Below are positions 8,831 through 17,065 of a stretch of DNA of 64,000 nt, one piece after another. The notes below the pieces were generated by a model that saw only the letters and a program-made list of their open reading frames with translations, made no database searches and was not told the origin of the DNA. The position numbers were made by a program, and so were the translations under genes. Origin of the DNA: Pedobacter sp014947265 (lineage in GTDB: Bacteria > Bacteroidota > Bacteroidia > Sphingobacteriales > Sphingobacteriaceae); contig NZ_JADCNK010000002.1 of the NCBI RefSeq assembly GCF_014947265.1, positions 372,001 to 436,000 of the forward strand. The letters run 5' to 3'. Numbering within the stretch: position 1 is the first letter of the stretch; each line of letters opens with the position of its first letter.

Positions 8831-8904
8831 TACTCCTGCGTTAAACTCAAAAGGCCGAAAATAGTAAAAATACTTTGTTCAGCTTTTTTATATATGTAAA
8901 GATT

Positions 8905-9303
8905 CTAGTTTGTTTTGCTGAAAACCATTAAGGTTTTATCGCCATTTAACAGATATAGTTTGTTATCAACTATTTTAGCACTATTAACCTGATTAAGGGC
9001 GTGTAAGTATGCGCGTTCAGCAGCATCAGTTTCCTGACAGAACATTTTTGTGCTAAAAACATTTTTAACAGTTATTTTATGATCAGTAATTTCTCCCTGT
9101 CCGCCGTAATTGTTACAGAACGATTTTCCGCTGATTTTAAGGCTGTCAGCAAAGTTTAGCGTTGCTTTTGCTGTTGAGGGTAAAGTTAATCCAGGCAGCT
9201 CCGTTAATTCCCATTTGGTATTGGTAAAACTTGCCGGATCTAATTTTTCTTTACAGGAACTCAATAATAAGATCAACATTCCACAGTAAATAAGGTGTTT
9301 CAT
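8905..9303 (-). CDS. META/HslJ-domain lipoprotein
   Basis: The start at 9303 gives a lipoprotein signal (MKHLIYCGMLILLLSSC, lipobox LLSSC), about 132 residues in all. The start 36 bases further upstream would bury this signal. The remainder has the META-domain pattern: TKWELTELPG, then a loop ending in FCNNYGGQGEI, then TKMFCQE. The domain is found in HslJ heat-shock lipoproteins; in Bacteroidota it is common and of unknown function. It should be anchored in the cell envelope. Confidence 0.8.
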   Translation of the reverse strand: MKHLIYCGMLILLLSSCKEKLDPASFTNTKWELTELPGLTLPSTAKATLNFADSLKISGKSFCNNYGGQGEITDHKITVKNVFSTKMFCQETDAAERAYLHALNQVNSAKIVDNKLYLLNGDKTLMVFSKTN

Positions 9304-9386
9304 AACAAAAGGTTTATATGATTTCCTTTTTAACATCAAAAACTAAACCATAAAAGATAAAATTGCCTTTTGGTTTAAAACCGTGC

Positions 9387-9905
9387 TTATTTTTCAATCT
9401 TCATCCAATAGTGTTTTATGCCATCATAATCGAAAATAGAGATACGTTTTAAACCCACTTTTTCCAACACATGGATAGATCCCAGATTATTGATATCTGC
9501 AATACCAATAATTTCATTCAACTTTAGTTCATTAAAACCATAGTCGCGCGCGGCAATTGCAGTTTCTGTAGCATAACCCTTTCCCCAAAACTGTTTACTA
9601 AACCGATAGCCCAAATCGTAATAATCAATATGATTATTTGTAGCTTCTTTAATGAATTTTAAGCCCGACCAACCTGCGAAATTACCTGTTGCTTTTTCGA
9701 TAACAGCCCATCTCCCGATACCATTTTCGGTATATTGTTTTCTGATAAATTCGATTTCTGCGATACTTTGGCCGATTGATTTTACAGGCCTGTTGCCAAG
9801 ATAAAGATGAACATCGGGGTCACTGTCCATTTCAAACATACCCTCAGCATCGGCAGGCATTAGTTCGCGTAAAATTAAACGTTCGGTTTCAGCAAAAATC
9901 TTCAT
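9387..9905 (-). CDS. RimJ/RimL-like GNAT acetyltransferase
   Basis: The 172 residues cover a single GNAT domain. It opens with TERLILREL, the typical start of RimJ/RimL-like members, and contains the acetyl-CoA loop as FWGKGYATETAIAARDYGF near residues 110-130. HVLEKVGLKRI follows, the usual C-terminal motif. These enzymes acetylate protein N-termini or small amines; the substrate cannot be read from sequence. It is divergently placed from the lipoprotein gene at 10270. Confidence 0.85.
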   Translation of the reverse strand: MKIFAETERLILRELMPADAEGMFEMDSDPDVHLYLGNRPVKSIGQSIAEIEFIRKQYTENGIGRWAVIEKATGNFAGWSGLKFIKEATNNHIDYYDLGYRFSKQFWGKGYATETAIAARDYGFNELKLNEIIGIADINNLGSIHVLEKVGLKRISIFDYDGIKHYWMKIEK

Positions 9906-9967
9906 TTCTATGATCTTTTTTGATTAAAATTAGCATAAAATATGTAATATCTATGATGAAATTAACT

Positions 9968-10112
9968 CGGTGTTGGTCTGCGAAATCAGCGGGAGAAATA
10001 AGGGTTTTGTTCCCGCAGATTTAAGAAGATTTGCGCAGATGAATTTAACTTGCATTTAACTCTGTGCGCTCAGTTCCTTTTCTTTGTGATCTCTGTGATA
10101 AAAAATGATGGT
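9968..10112. repeat. CGCAGATTT-type dispersed sequence in a 364-base gap
   Basis: The gap 9906-10269 holds no gene that I can support. Its middle carries GTCTGCGAAATCAGCGGGA, then CCCGCAGATTTAAGAAGATTTGCGCAGAT, then CTCTGTGATCTCTGTGAT. Such strings recur between genes of many Bacteroidota. They are degenerate here and form only weak hairpins. The last 100 bases should contain the promoter for the gene at 10270. Confidence 0.45.
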
Positions 10113-10269
10113 TTAGCATATAGCGCTAATATCTGATTTTCGGTTAAAAAACGCGTCCAATATCCTGCAAATCAAATTTTAAACGAAAGCCGTAATTTTT
10201 TGGTGATTTTAATAATGGAAAAATAATTAAAGATTTTAAATTAGCGAAAATATATAAATAGCTATACTC

Positions 10270-11061
10270 ATGAAAATTACGCTTTATGCACTATTACTTT
10301 CCGTTGTTTTATCTGGCTGCGGAGGCAATTCAGAAAAAACTTTTAAAGCACGCGCATTTGCGGCGAGTGATGATTTTAATGTATTTCCAAAGTCAACAAA
10401 AGACATATTAAGCATTGTAAAAACCGATTCAGGAAAACTAGCGGCTGCCGATCGCTTTGCCATTAAATATAAGGATACTACCATTACGATTGATGATGCG
10501 CCAAATGCGGAAACAAAGAAATTTAAAGTTGCTTCTTTTATTAATACGCAAAAAACAGCCGTATTGGTTCAGAGTGCGAATGAAAAAGATAAAATGGATC
10601 CTTTCTATATTGTTTATGTAAATGGCGGAAAAACAGAAGTGGTGAGTTTGAATAAGCCATCAAAAGGTGCTGAAGATAAAAAATATACAAATGGATTAGA
10701 GGAATTAACCAGGAGCAATCTGTTGGTGAACAACGATTTCTTTATCACAACAATCAACTCAAGGGTTTACCCGATTAAGCGTCAAAAAGAAGATGAACGC
10801 ATCCAGGGGAAATTCTTTATGTATTCTAGCGATAAAACTACATTGGCATTTTTAACAGCCAATGCTTTATACCAGGTAAATACCAAAACCGGAGAAACTT
10901 TTAATCTACCTTTGCCTGCATCATTAACCAATCAGCCTGAAACCTTGGTAGCAAATATTCAAAGAGACTATACTTGGGTACCAAATGAGCACGGAACTTC
11001 TTTCTTAAAGAAAAATGCTGATGATGACCGCATTGTAGATATTAAAGAGTTTAAGCATTAA
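10270..11061 (+). CDS. Lipoprotein of unknown function
   Basis: The 263-residue protein starts with a lipoprotein signal whose lipobox is LSGC at residues 14-17, so it should be attached to the envelope. The body is soluble and rich in Lys, Asp and Thr, with no membrane segment. I recognise no family. The alternating strands in the second half (KFFMYSSDKTTLAFLTANALYQVNTKTG) suggest propeller-like repeats, but this is weak. It ends before a perfect 16-base hairpin that separates it from the alkB operon. Confidence 0.6.
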   Translation: MKITLYALLLSVVLSGCGGNSEKTFKARAFAASDDFNVFPKSTKDILSIVKTDSGKLAAADRFAIKYKDTTITIDDAPNAETKKFKVASFINTQKTAVLVQSANEKDKMDPFYIVYVNGGKTEVVSLNKPSKGAEDKKYTNGLEELTRSNLLVNNDFFITTINSRVYPIKRQKEDERIQGKFFMYSSDKTTLAFLTANALYQVNTKTGETFNLPLPASLTNQPETLVANIQRDYTWVPNEHGTSFLKKNADDDRIVDIKEFKH

Positions 11062-11081
11062 AAAAGTATTTAAACCTTAAA

Positions 11082-11123
11082 TAAAATACTTTGGTTCTTG
11101 GAGGCAGGAACCAAAGTATTTTA
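11082..11123. terminator. Bidirectional terminator hairpin
   Basis: TAAAATACTTTGGTTC and its exact reverse complement (16 pairs) flank a 10-base loop. It lies between convergent genes (10270-11061 and 11147-11755) and its A/T-rich ends would supply U tails in either direction. Confidence 0.82.
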
Positions 11124-11146
11124 AAATAATTTTTAATCAGCCAGGA

Positions 11147-11755
11147 TTAAACCACCATCGTTCTAAAGGTGAGGTTTACCCTTGGCTGATTTACTTTTTT
11201 AGTAGGGGGAAGGCGGTGAAGCCAATTCGTTTGCGTTTCATCTTTCATCACCAACAAACTGCCATGTTCTAAAAATAAAGTGACCGTTTCTTTGGTGTGC
11301 TTATGTTTGAAAAGAAATCTCCTTTCGGCGCCAAAACTTAAAGATGCAATAGCTGAATTTTTCGCCAACGCTTTTTCATCATCACTGTGGTAGGCCATAC
11401 CTTCATCTCCGTTATGATATAAATTGAGCAGACAAGAGTTGTAAGTTTGGCCTGTTTGTTCTTCCGAAATTCTTTTGAGTTCAAGCAGTTCTTTTGTCCA
11501 TGGCAAAGCTGTTTTAGATTTATTAGAATAGGTATACGAATAAGATTCATTCCCATACCAGGCCACTTTTCTTTTGGTAATAATGTGTTTGCCCATAATA
11601 AAAGCTTCATCATTTTTCCACTCAATCGTATTCATTAATACATCGAAATAATGATCAGCTTCTTTTTTTGAAAAGAATTTTCCGAAATAATTAACCGTTC
11701 CACCGTGAGGAAGCAGGTTTTGGTTAATAGCTACCGTGCTGTTAAATAAATCCAT
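11147..11755 (-). CDS. alkB: AlkB-type 2-oxoglutarate/Fe(II) dioxygenase
   Basis: The 202-residue protein has the iron-binding triad of the AlkB family: His123 and Asp125 in MAYHSDDE and His180 in NWLHRLP. The 2-oxoglutarate-binding arginines fall in PRVNLTFR at the end. AlkB oxidises methyl groups on 1-methyladenine and 3-methylcytosine, restoring the base. It resembles the compact AlkB form similar to human ALKBH2/3 rather than E. coli AlkB. The start overlaps the end of the Ada zinc-domain gene by 25 bases, so they are translated from the same message in an alkylation-repair operon. Confidence 0.92.
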   Translation of the reverse strand: MDLFNSTVAINQNLLPHGGTVNYFGKFFSKKEADHYFDVLMNTIEWKNDEAFIMGKHIITKRKVAWYGNESYSYTYSNKSKTALPWTKELLELKRISEEQTGQTYNSCLLNLYHNGDEGMAYHSDDEKALAKNSAIASLSFGAERRFLFKHKHTKETVTLFLEHGSLLVMKDETQTNWLHRLPPTKKVNQPRVNLTFRTMVV

Positions 11756-11979
11756 TCTTTATATGCTGTTTTTAAGCAATGCCCACAGGGACGATAGCCA
11801 TGTTGAATTGCTTCTTTTTCAGAAAGAAAAAATATGCGGTTTTCTTTCTTCATCCGCTTTCCCGATCTACATTTAAGTAGTCCGTAAATTTTCAATCTGG
11901 CATTTCCGCCGAAGCAAATATCCTTGTTTTTAAAGTGTTTTTTTAATTCTTCAGTTGAAATATCGACATGTTTAATCAT
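11731..11979 (-). CDS. Stand-alone Ada metal-binding (N-terminal) domain
   Basis: This 82-residue protein corresponds to the N-terminal zinc domain of Ada only. Four cysteines are present: Cys22, Cys37, Cys65 and Cys68, the last two in GYRPCGHC, which matches the Ada motif RPCxxC. KENRIFFLSEKEA matches the central segment. In E. coli Ada the first cysteine of the pair CRPSC accepts the methyl group from phosphotriesters; here that pair is reduced to one Cys (Cys37), so metal binding is likely but methyl acceptance is uncertain. The gene lies six bases after the Ada-like gene and overlaps alkB. Confidence 0.85.
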   Translation of the reverse strand: MIKHVDISTEELKKHFKNKDICFGGNARLKIYGLLKCRSGKRMKKENRIFFLSEKEAIQHGYRPCGHCLKTAYKEWIYLTAR

Positions 11980-11985
11980 GCGTAA

Positions 11986-12825
11986 CTAAACATTGGTTTT
12001 TGCTGCTTCCCAACCAATCATGGCTGTTTTCCGGTTCACTCCCCAATGGTAGCCGCCCAAAGCACCGCTTGATTGTATTACCCGGTGGCAGGGAATGAGG
12101 AAGGCTACCGGATTATCGCCAATGGCTGTGCCCACCGCTCTGGATGCATTGGGATTTTGTAATTGTCTGGCAATGTTGCCGTAAGTGGCTAATTTGCCCA
12201 TGGGGATTTTTAACAGCGCTTCCCAAACTTTTAACTGGAAATCCGTTCCTTTTAAATGCAGTTTAATCTGGTGCAGTTTGCTCCAATCGTGACTGAAAAT
12301 GTATAAAGCATTTTGCTGTTCTTTATCCAATATCTGCTGGTATTGAGCCGCCGGGAACTGGCATTGCAGATTTGCAAAAGCAGTATTTTCATCGTCGTAA
12401 AAAGCGATATGGCAGATTCCTTTTGAGGTGCTGGCTACAATAACGTTACCAAACGGACTTTCTGCAAAACTGTAATTGATACAAAGGTTTTCGCCACCGT
12501 TTTTATATTCGCCAGGTGTCATGCCTTCAATGTTTACAAAAAGATCGTGCAGTCTGCTGGTTCCCGATAAGCCGGTTTCTAATGCGGTATCGAATAAACT
12601 TTGGTTTTCTTTCAGCATTTCTTTAGCATAACCAATGCTAATGTATTGCAAAAAACGTTTAGGGCTAGTGCCAGCCCATTCGCTAAATAATCTCTGGAAA
12701 TGAAAGGGGCTTAGGTTTATTTTATTTGCAATTTCTTCTAAACCAGGCTGAGTTTTGAAATTCGCCTTGATATAGCTTATGGCTTCGGCTATCCGGTTAA
12801 AATTGATTTCTTCTTGTGCTTTCAT
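11986..12825 (-). CDS. AraC-type regulator fused to O6-methylguanine-DNA methyltransferase (Ada C-terminal half)
   Basis: The ATG at 12825 gives 279 residues beginning MKAQEEINFNRIAEAI; an upstream in-frame start at 12936 would overlap the preceding gene and adds sequence unlike the family. Residues about 10-105 form an AraC helix-turn-helix pair (INLSPFHFQRLFSEWAGTSPKRFLQ). The rest is the methyltransferase, with the active-site Cys in IPCHRVIQSSGALGGY. It transfers the methyl of O6-methylguanine to itself. The Ada N-terminal zinc domain is absent here and encoded by the next gene. Confidence 0.92.
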   Translation of the reverse strand: MKAQEEINFNRIAEAISYIKANFKTQPGLEEIANKINLSPFHFQRLFSEWAGTSPKRFLQYISIGYAKEMLKENQSLFDTALETGLSGTSRLHDLFVNIEGMTPGEYKNGGENLCINYSFAESPFGNVIVASTSKGICHIAFYDDENTAFANLQCQFPAAQYQQILDKEQQNALYIFSHDWSKLHQIKLHLKGTDFQLKVWEALLKIPMGKLATYGNIARQLQNPNASRAVGTAIGDNPVAFLIPCHRVIQSSGALGGYHWGVNRKTAMIGWEAAKTNV

Positions 12826-12904
12826 GGTCTTGAATAATTTATATCCAAAAGTAGTTTGGAAAGAAACGGCAAACCACCCGAAACTTGCTAAGTTTAACCG
12901 GATT

Positions 12905-13453
12905 TTAAAATCCTGTTTGTTTAATTCCGTTTTCAATTAATTTCTTTGCCCTTGCAAGATCGGTATTTCCATTGATGTCAATCTGAAGAAAATAAGGCGT
13001 TTGCCACTGTTGGGTTTTCTCTGCCTGTTTATTGGTTACTACATCCCAGGGTGGATAAACCCTAATCCCTCTTTTACCTTCTATTCCTTTTGCAGTAATA
13101 ATTTTATGTTTTGCCAATATGGCTTTGGGAAAAATGAACTGGCCTGATTGGCTGGCATTATTTGCAGATATTATCAATAGGTCAAATTCATCCTGATCTG
13201 TAAACGGAGTAGTAATTCCAGCTTCATCCCGCTTCCATATGGTTACAAATTGCCCCGTCTTGGTTGGGGTGATTTTAGAAAGGCGGTGTTTAATTTTTAG
13301 TCCGTTTAATTCAAAAGTGCAAGCTGCATATTCCTGACTTTCATTTTCAATTTGTAGATCGTTTATTTGATAATCAAGCGGGCTATAAACTAAATCGGAT
13401 GCGGTTAGTAATATAGATGATAGCCGGTTTGTGAGATTTTCTTTTATAAGCAT
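12905..13453 (-). CDS. MepB-family protein
   Basis: The 182-residue soluble protein matches the MepB family: YAACTFELNGLKIKHRLSKITPTKTGQFVTIWKR, then FDLLIISA, FIFPKAILAKHKII and KGIRVYPPWD-like RGIRVYPPWD. MepB was named from the Staphylococcus mepRAB locus but its biochemical role is unknown. It is the first or second gene of the leftward cluster that continues into the Ada and AlkB genes, 79 bases upstream of the Ada-like start, so co-transcription is possible. Confidence 0.82.
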   Translation of the reverse strand: MLIKENLTNRLSSILLTASDLVYSPLDYQINDLQIENESQEYAACTFELNGLKIKHRLSKITPTKTGQFVTIWKRDEAGITTPFTDQDEFDLLIISANNASQSGQFIFPKAILAKHKIITAKGIEGKRGIRVYPPWDVVTNKQAEKTQQWQTPYFLQIDINGNTDLARAKKLIENGIKQTGF

Positions 13454-13486
13454 AACAATTGTAGAGAGATCTATTTGTAATTAAGC

Positions 13487-13825
13487 TTATTGCTCTTCAA
13501 TGATAGATTGTCCTTTCGATTGATCTCCCGATGTCCACTGCCAGGTTTCATGGAGTCTGATTTTGCCATTGGCTAATTGCTCTGGCTTTGAATTGCAGAT
13601 TCCGGTCATTAATTCACCTTGTTTATTTACCTGATGGTAGCGCATTTCGATGTTACCATTTTCATCCACTAAGCCAATCAAATGGCCAAAAATAATCTTT
13701 CCACCCTCATATTCGGCTGTCAGGATATTTCCTGATTGTTTATATCTAAACACGGTTTCATTTGATGTTTCGCCGTTTTCTGTATTGTTTACGGGTTTAA
13801 AAAGCTTGTTATTATAGTTTGTCAT
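13487..13825 (-). CDS. Small conserved hypothetical protein
   Basis: This 112-residue protein has no signal peptide. It is rich in beta strands, with repeated turns such as YEGGKIIFGHLIGLVDENGNIEMRYHQVN and a conserved-looking LHETWQW. Relatives in databases are sometimes labelled n-acetylglutamate synthase, which nothing in this sequence supports. It precedes the MepB gene by 33 bases on the same strand and probably heads the repair-related transcript. Confidence 0.6.
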   Translation of the reverse strand: MTNYNNKLFKPVNNTENGETSNETVFRYKQSGNILTAEYEGGKIIFGHLIGLVDENGNIEMRYHQVNKQGELMTGICNSKPEQLANGKIRLHETWQWTSGDQSKGQSIIEEQ

Positions 13826-13932
13826 ATTTGATAAAACTAATCATCTCCATTAGAATAAAAAAATCACAGGCCTGGCTTTCGCAAATTTTAAGTGTTTAAT
13901 AGCATAAACCGAAGCATTTTAATGAGGCTAAC

Positions 13933-14292
13933 CTAACCTAAGCTTTCTTCTCTTTTTACCAGCAGATAGTTATCATCGTTTAGCGTTAAATAACCGTATT
14001 CATAACAGAAAATATAGGTGTTCCCATTGTGGGTTTCATAACAATAGGTGTGATATTCAAAATTAAAGCCTGCTGAAACCAGCTTTTTACCAGTAGTCTT
14101 TGTTTTTCCATTTGGATTAAGCGCAACAAGGATAGCACGATTCTTTTTCAGGATGTTATTTACCCTTTTAATCACGAGGTTATCCTCAACCTTTAAACGA
14201 TTGTTGTAATTGCTGCGACAAGAATCATCACAGTATTTTTTATCGGCCCTTCCTCTAATCAGGGTTCCGCAGTCTAAACATAAACGTTCCAT
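13933..14292 (-). CDS. Small zinc-ribbon protein
   Basis: The 119-residue protein starts with a zinc-finger pattern: Cys5 and Cys8 in LCLDCG, then Cys21 and Cys25 in YCDDSCRSNYNNR. This resembles the short zinc ribbons at the start of several nucleic-acid-binding proteins. The remaining part holds a basic helix (IKRVNNILKKNRAILVALNPNG) followed by beta strands, and no known domain. It is divergent from ssb, with 238 bases between them. A role in DNA or RNA binding is a guess from the ribbon and the neighbour. Confidence 0.65.
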   Translation of the reverse strand: MERLCLDCGTLIRGRADKKYCDDSCRSNYNNRLKVEDNLVIKRVNNILKKNRAILVALNPNGKTKTTGKKLVSAGFNFEYHTYCYETHNGNTYIFCYEYGYLTLNDDNYLLVKREESLG

Positions 14293-14397
14293 AATAATTT
14301 CTTTTTTATTATGGGATGATGTTCTAATTTATAAAATAAAAGTGGTGAATGAAAAAAAATAAAACATCGTATTGAAGGTTCGGGGGTATATTATCCG

Positions 14398-14433
14398 TGT
14401 ATAAACGTTTATAAACGACTATAAATGTTTACA
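14398..14433. promoter_or_regulatory. Inverted/direct repeat in the ssb upstream region
   Basis: The 14-base palindrome TATAAACGTTTATA at 14400-14413 is followed by a degenerate second half-site, TATAAATGTTTACA, at 14420-14433. It lies about 100 bases before ssb and 100 before the divergent zinc-ribbon gene. A repressor site is possible; no matching regulator is known. Confidence 0.4.
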
Positions 14434-14530
14434 ATCCGACTAATTTTTGGTGCAGTTTGCAATTTTGTCCTGTCGGTTATCGAGGTGATGACTGTTCGTT
14501 AAACATTTAGAAACTTAAAATTTAAAGATC

Positions 14531-14878
14531 ATGGAAAGTGCAACTAACAAAGTAGTATTGAGCGGATTTGCAGGAGCAGATGCAGAGATTAAAACTTTTG
14601 GAACTCAAAAATTGGCAAAGGTTAACCTGGCCATAAACGAAACCTATAGAAATTCTGATGGTGAGGAAGTAAAAAGAGTACAATGGTTTAATTTAACTTT
14701 CTGGAATGCAAAAGCCGAGCTTGCCGAAGCTCAGGTTAAAAAGGGTACAGGCTTAACTGTAGAAGGCAGGTTACAAACAAGAGTTTATGATGGTACAGAC
14801 GGTAAAAAGCGCTATGCAATAGAAATAGTAGTTAATGATGTGACCATCAGGGAAAGAGAAAAACAAGAAGCCTTTTAG
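14531..14878 (+). CDS. ssb: Single-stranded DNA-binding protein, short form
   Basis: The 115 residues are one OB-fold domain: NKVVLSGFAGADAEIKTFG, then VQWFNLTFWNAKAELAEAQVKKGTGLTVEGRLQTRVYDG. The family normally continues with a flexible tail ending in an acidic tip (DDDIPF-like) that recruits partner proteins. Here the protein stops right after the OB fold with EKQEAF, so the tail is missing. It binds single-stranded DNA as an oligomer. The gene is not linked to rpsF and rpsR (35980-36599), where many bacteria keep their main ssb. It may be an accessory copy. Confidence 0.9.
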   Translation: MESATNKVVLSGFAGADAEIKTFGTQKLAKVNLAINETYRNSDGEEVKRVQWFNLTFWNAKAELAEAQVKKGTGLTVEGRLQTRVYDGTDGKKRYAIEIVVNDVTIREREKQEAF

Positions 14879-14888
14879 CTTATAGCAT

Positions 14889-14927
14889 AATCGCATCATA
14901 TAGATGTTCAATTTATATGATGCGATT
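14889..14927. terminator. Bidirectional terminator between ssb and the TonB receptor gene
   Basis: AATCGCATCATATA and its exact reverse complement (14 pairs) flank an 11-base loop. It lies between the convergent stops of ssb and the receptor gene. Confidence 0.8.
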
Positions 14928-14933
14928 TAAAGA

Positions 14934-17012
14934 TTACAATTGAATAGAGAGGCCTGTATAAAAATTAATTCCCGGGGATGGGTTAAAATACCTTCCATTG
15001 GCTGCGTTTAAGTCGTTGCCTAAACTGTATTTCACGTTGAGCAGATTGTTTACCCCCGCAAATAGATCTATATGAATTTTGTTGATGCTTAAATTTCTGA
15101 TGCCGAATTTGCTTTCAACCAAATGATATCTTTTCGCAAAAACGGTATTGTTATCGTTTAAAGGGATTGAAGAGGTATAATTGTGTTGCACAAAAAGGTA
15201 AAATGCTTTTGGAAAGTTAAACTCCAAACTATTCACTAAAATGCTTTCCGGAACTCCGGTAAGTTTATTGCCGCTAAAATTAATTGTGCCGTTTACAAAA
15301 TTTTCAAATCTAAAATGGCTAAAAGTATAATTACTTCTCCATTGTAAACCTGTTAAAAAAGAGGAATTATTTCTGATGATCCAAAGGATAGTTTCCAGTT
15401 CAATTCCTTGCTGTTTGGTTCCCCCGGCATTGATAAAATACTCGGTATCGTTTTGATTTAACCTTCTAACAATAGCATCCTTCAAGCGGTAAGTGAATAA
15501 GTTTCCGGCAGCGTAAAAACGTTTATTTTTGGTTTTATAACGCAGACCCAATTCATAATTCCAACCTAGCTCTGCCTGTAAGTCATTATTGATATTGTTA
15601 TCCGAAGACCTTACTTCTGCAATGGTTGGTGGCGAATAACCTTTACTGATTGATGCCCTGGCCGAAAAATCAGAAGTGATGAGATAAGATAATGCTGCCT
15701 TTGGCATAAACTGGGCATCGAATTTTCTTTGTTTTGAGGAAATAACGACAGGGAAATAACTCTCGTAATTATACCTGTAGAAATTTAAACTCGAAGCAAG
15801 TTCGATCAGGAATTTATTGCGGATATCGAAGTTTAACCTCAAATAAGCAAAATCCTGACTGGCTTTTAAGCGGTCTGAAGCCTGCATTTTAGTAGCTTGA
15901 CCACCATTGTTATCGAAATTTTTAATCTGACTTTTGGTGGCTGAACTTTCTAACCCGATCTGAGCGTTAAATTTGAAATCTTCTTTTGTCTGCGCATATT
16001 CTAAAAATGTTCTTAAGCCAAATGTACTTTCATAGCGCTGTTCGTAATTGGTAATAAAAGGGTTCTTGAAATCGGTATAAGAGGTGAATAAAGCAATAAC
16101 GTGTTTCAACCGCTGGCTGATCTGATAGAAGTTAGCTATTCCACCGAAAATGGTTTTATTGTAAATGGCAGCTTGCTGTGAAATGGCTCCAGGTAATGTT
16201 GATGTTGCGGGGCGGGCCAGTTTAGGGTTTAGGTCTAATTGTGCAGCTGTTAAGCCACCTGGTGTTTCGTATTTTAAATCGCTATAAAAAGCAAAAGCCT
16301 TTAAACTACCGGCATTGCTATAATTCCATTGCTGCAAAGTTTGAAAATATTTTCTATCCATCGCACTGTTTTGTCGATACCCATCACTTCTCTGGTATCC
16401 TTCGCTAAAACTGAAACTGTACTTTTTGTATTGCTGTGTGATTGATGCCGTTTGATGGAAGAGACCATAGGAACCTCCAGTAGCTGAAATATCAATTTCA
16501 TTGCGGCTTATTGCAGGAGGATTGATTAAGATAGCACCACCTGTATTTGCACCAAAAATACTGGCTTCCGGCCCCTTATAAATTTCCATCATACCTACTG
16601 CAGAAACATCTAAAGCGTTTAGGTAGGTATTTCCACCAGCATCAGTTAAGGGGAAATCATCGATGTAAATTTTAATATTTCGTATGCCAAAAGGAGACCG
16701 GAGTAAACTGCCACGGAGCGATAAACGATAGCTACCTGGCGAACGTTCTTCCATCCGTACCCCGGGTACAGTATTTAGCATGCTCACTAATGAACTGCTG
16801 GATTGGTTTTTTATTAAGCTACTATCTACCACGTTTACAGCCGATACTGATCTTAGTAAGGTTTGGCGGTTATAGTAACCTTTTACGGTAACTTCTTCCA
16901 GTTTTTTGATCGAATCTGGTTTAAGCGTCTGAGCTAAGCCGGTAAAAGAAAGTAGGATTAACAGTAAAGTAAAATTCGATTTCAAATGGGAAAAGATTAG
17001 TCGTTTAGCCAC
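14934..17012 (-). CDS. TonB-dependent outer-membrane receptor
   Basis: The 692-residue protein has a signal peptide (residues 1-27), a TonB-box-like segment (EEVTVKGY), a plug domain (about 45-170, including SMLNTVPGVRMEER, SLRGS and IYIDDFPLTDAGG) and a 22-strand barrel ending in GINFYTGLSIQL. Length and the absence of an N-terminal carboxypeptidase-like domain are those of FecA/siderophore-type receptors rather than SusC proteins, and no SusD neighbour exists. The ligand is probably an iron chelate or a small cofactor. The next gene in the same direction is a sugar-dehydrogenase-like lipoprotein 53 bases upstream, so they may be co-transcribed. Confidence 0.88.
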   Translation of the reverse strand: MAKRLIFSHLKSNFTLLLILLSFTGLAQTLKPDSIKKLEEVTVKGYYNRQTLLRSVSAVNVVDSSLIKNQSSSSLVSMLNTVPGVRMEERSPGSYRLSLRGSLLRSPFGIRNIKIYIDDFPLTDAGGNTYLNALDVSAVGMMEIYKGPEASIFGANTGGAILINPPAISRNEIDISATGGSYGLFHQTASITQQYKKYSFSFSEGYQRSDGYRQNSAMDRKYFQTLQQWNYSNAGSLKAFAFYSDLKYETPGGLTAAQLDLNPKLARPATSTLPGAISQQAAIYNKTIFGGIANFYQISQRLKHVIALFTSYTDFKNPFITNYEQRYESTFGLRTFLEYAQTKEDFKFNAQIGLESSATKSQIKNFDNNGGQATKMQASDRLKASQDFAYLRLNFDIRNKFLIELASSLNFYRYNYESYFPVVISSKQRKFDAQFMPKAALSYLITSDFSARASISKGYSPPTIAEVRSSDNNINNDLQAELGWNYELGLRYKTKNKRFYAAGNLFTYRLKDAIVRRLNQNDTEYFINAGGTKQQGIELETILWIIRNNSSFLTGLQWRSNYTFSHFRFENFVNGTINFSGNKLTGVPESILVNSLEFNFPKAFYLFVQHNYTSSIPLNDNNTVFAKRYHLVESKFGIRNLSINKIHIDLFAGVNNLLNVKYSLGNDLNAANGRYFNPSPGINFYTGLSIQL

Positions 17013-17065
17013 AAACCGGCAGATAAATTTACTACATATTCTGCTAGTCTGTGGCTGATGATAAA

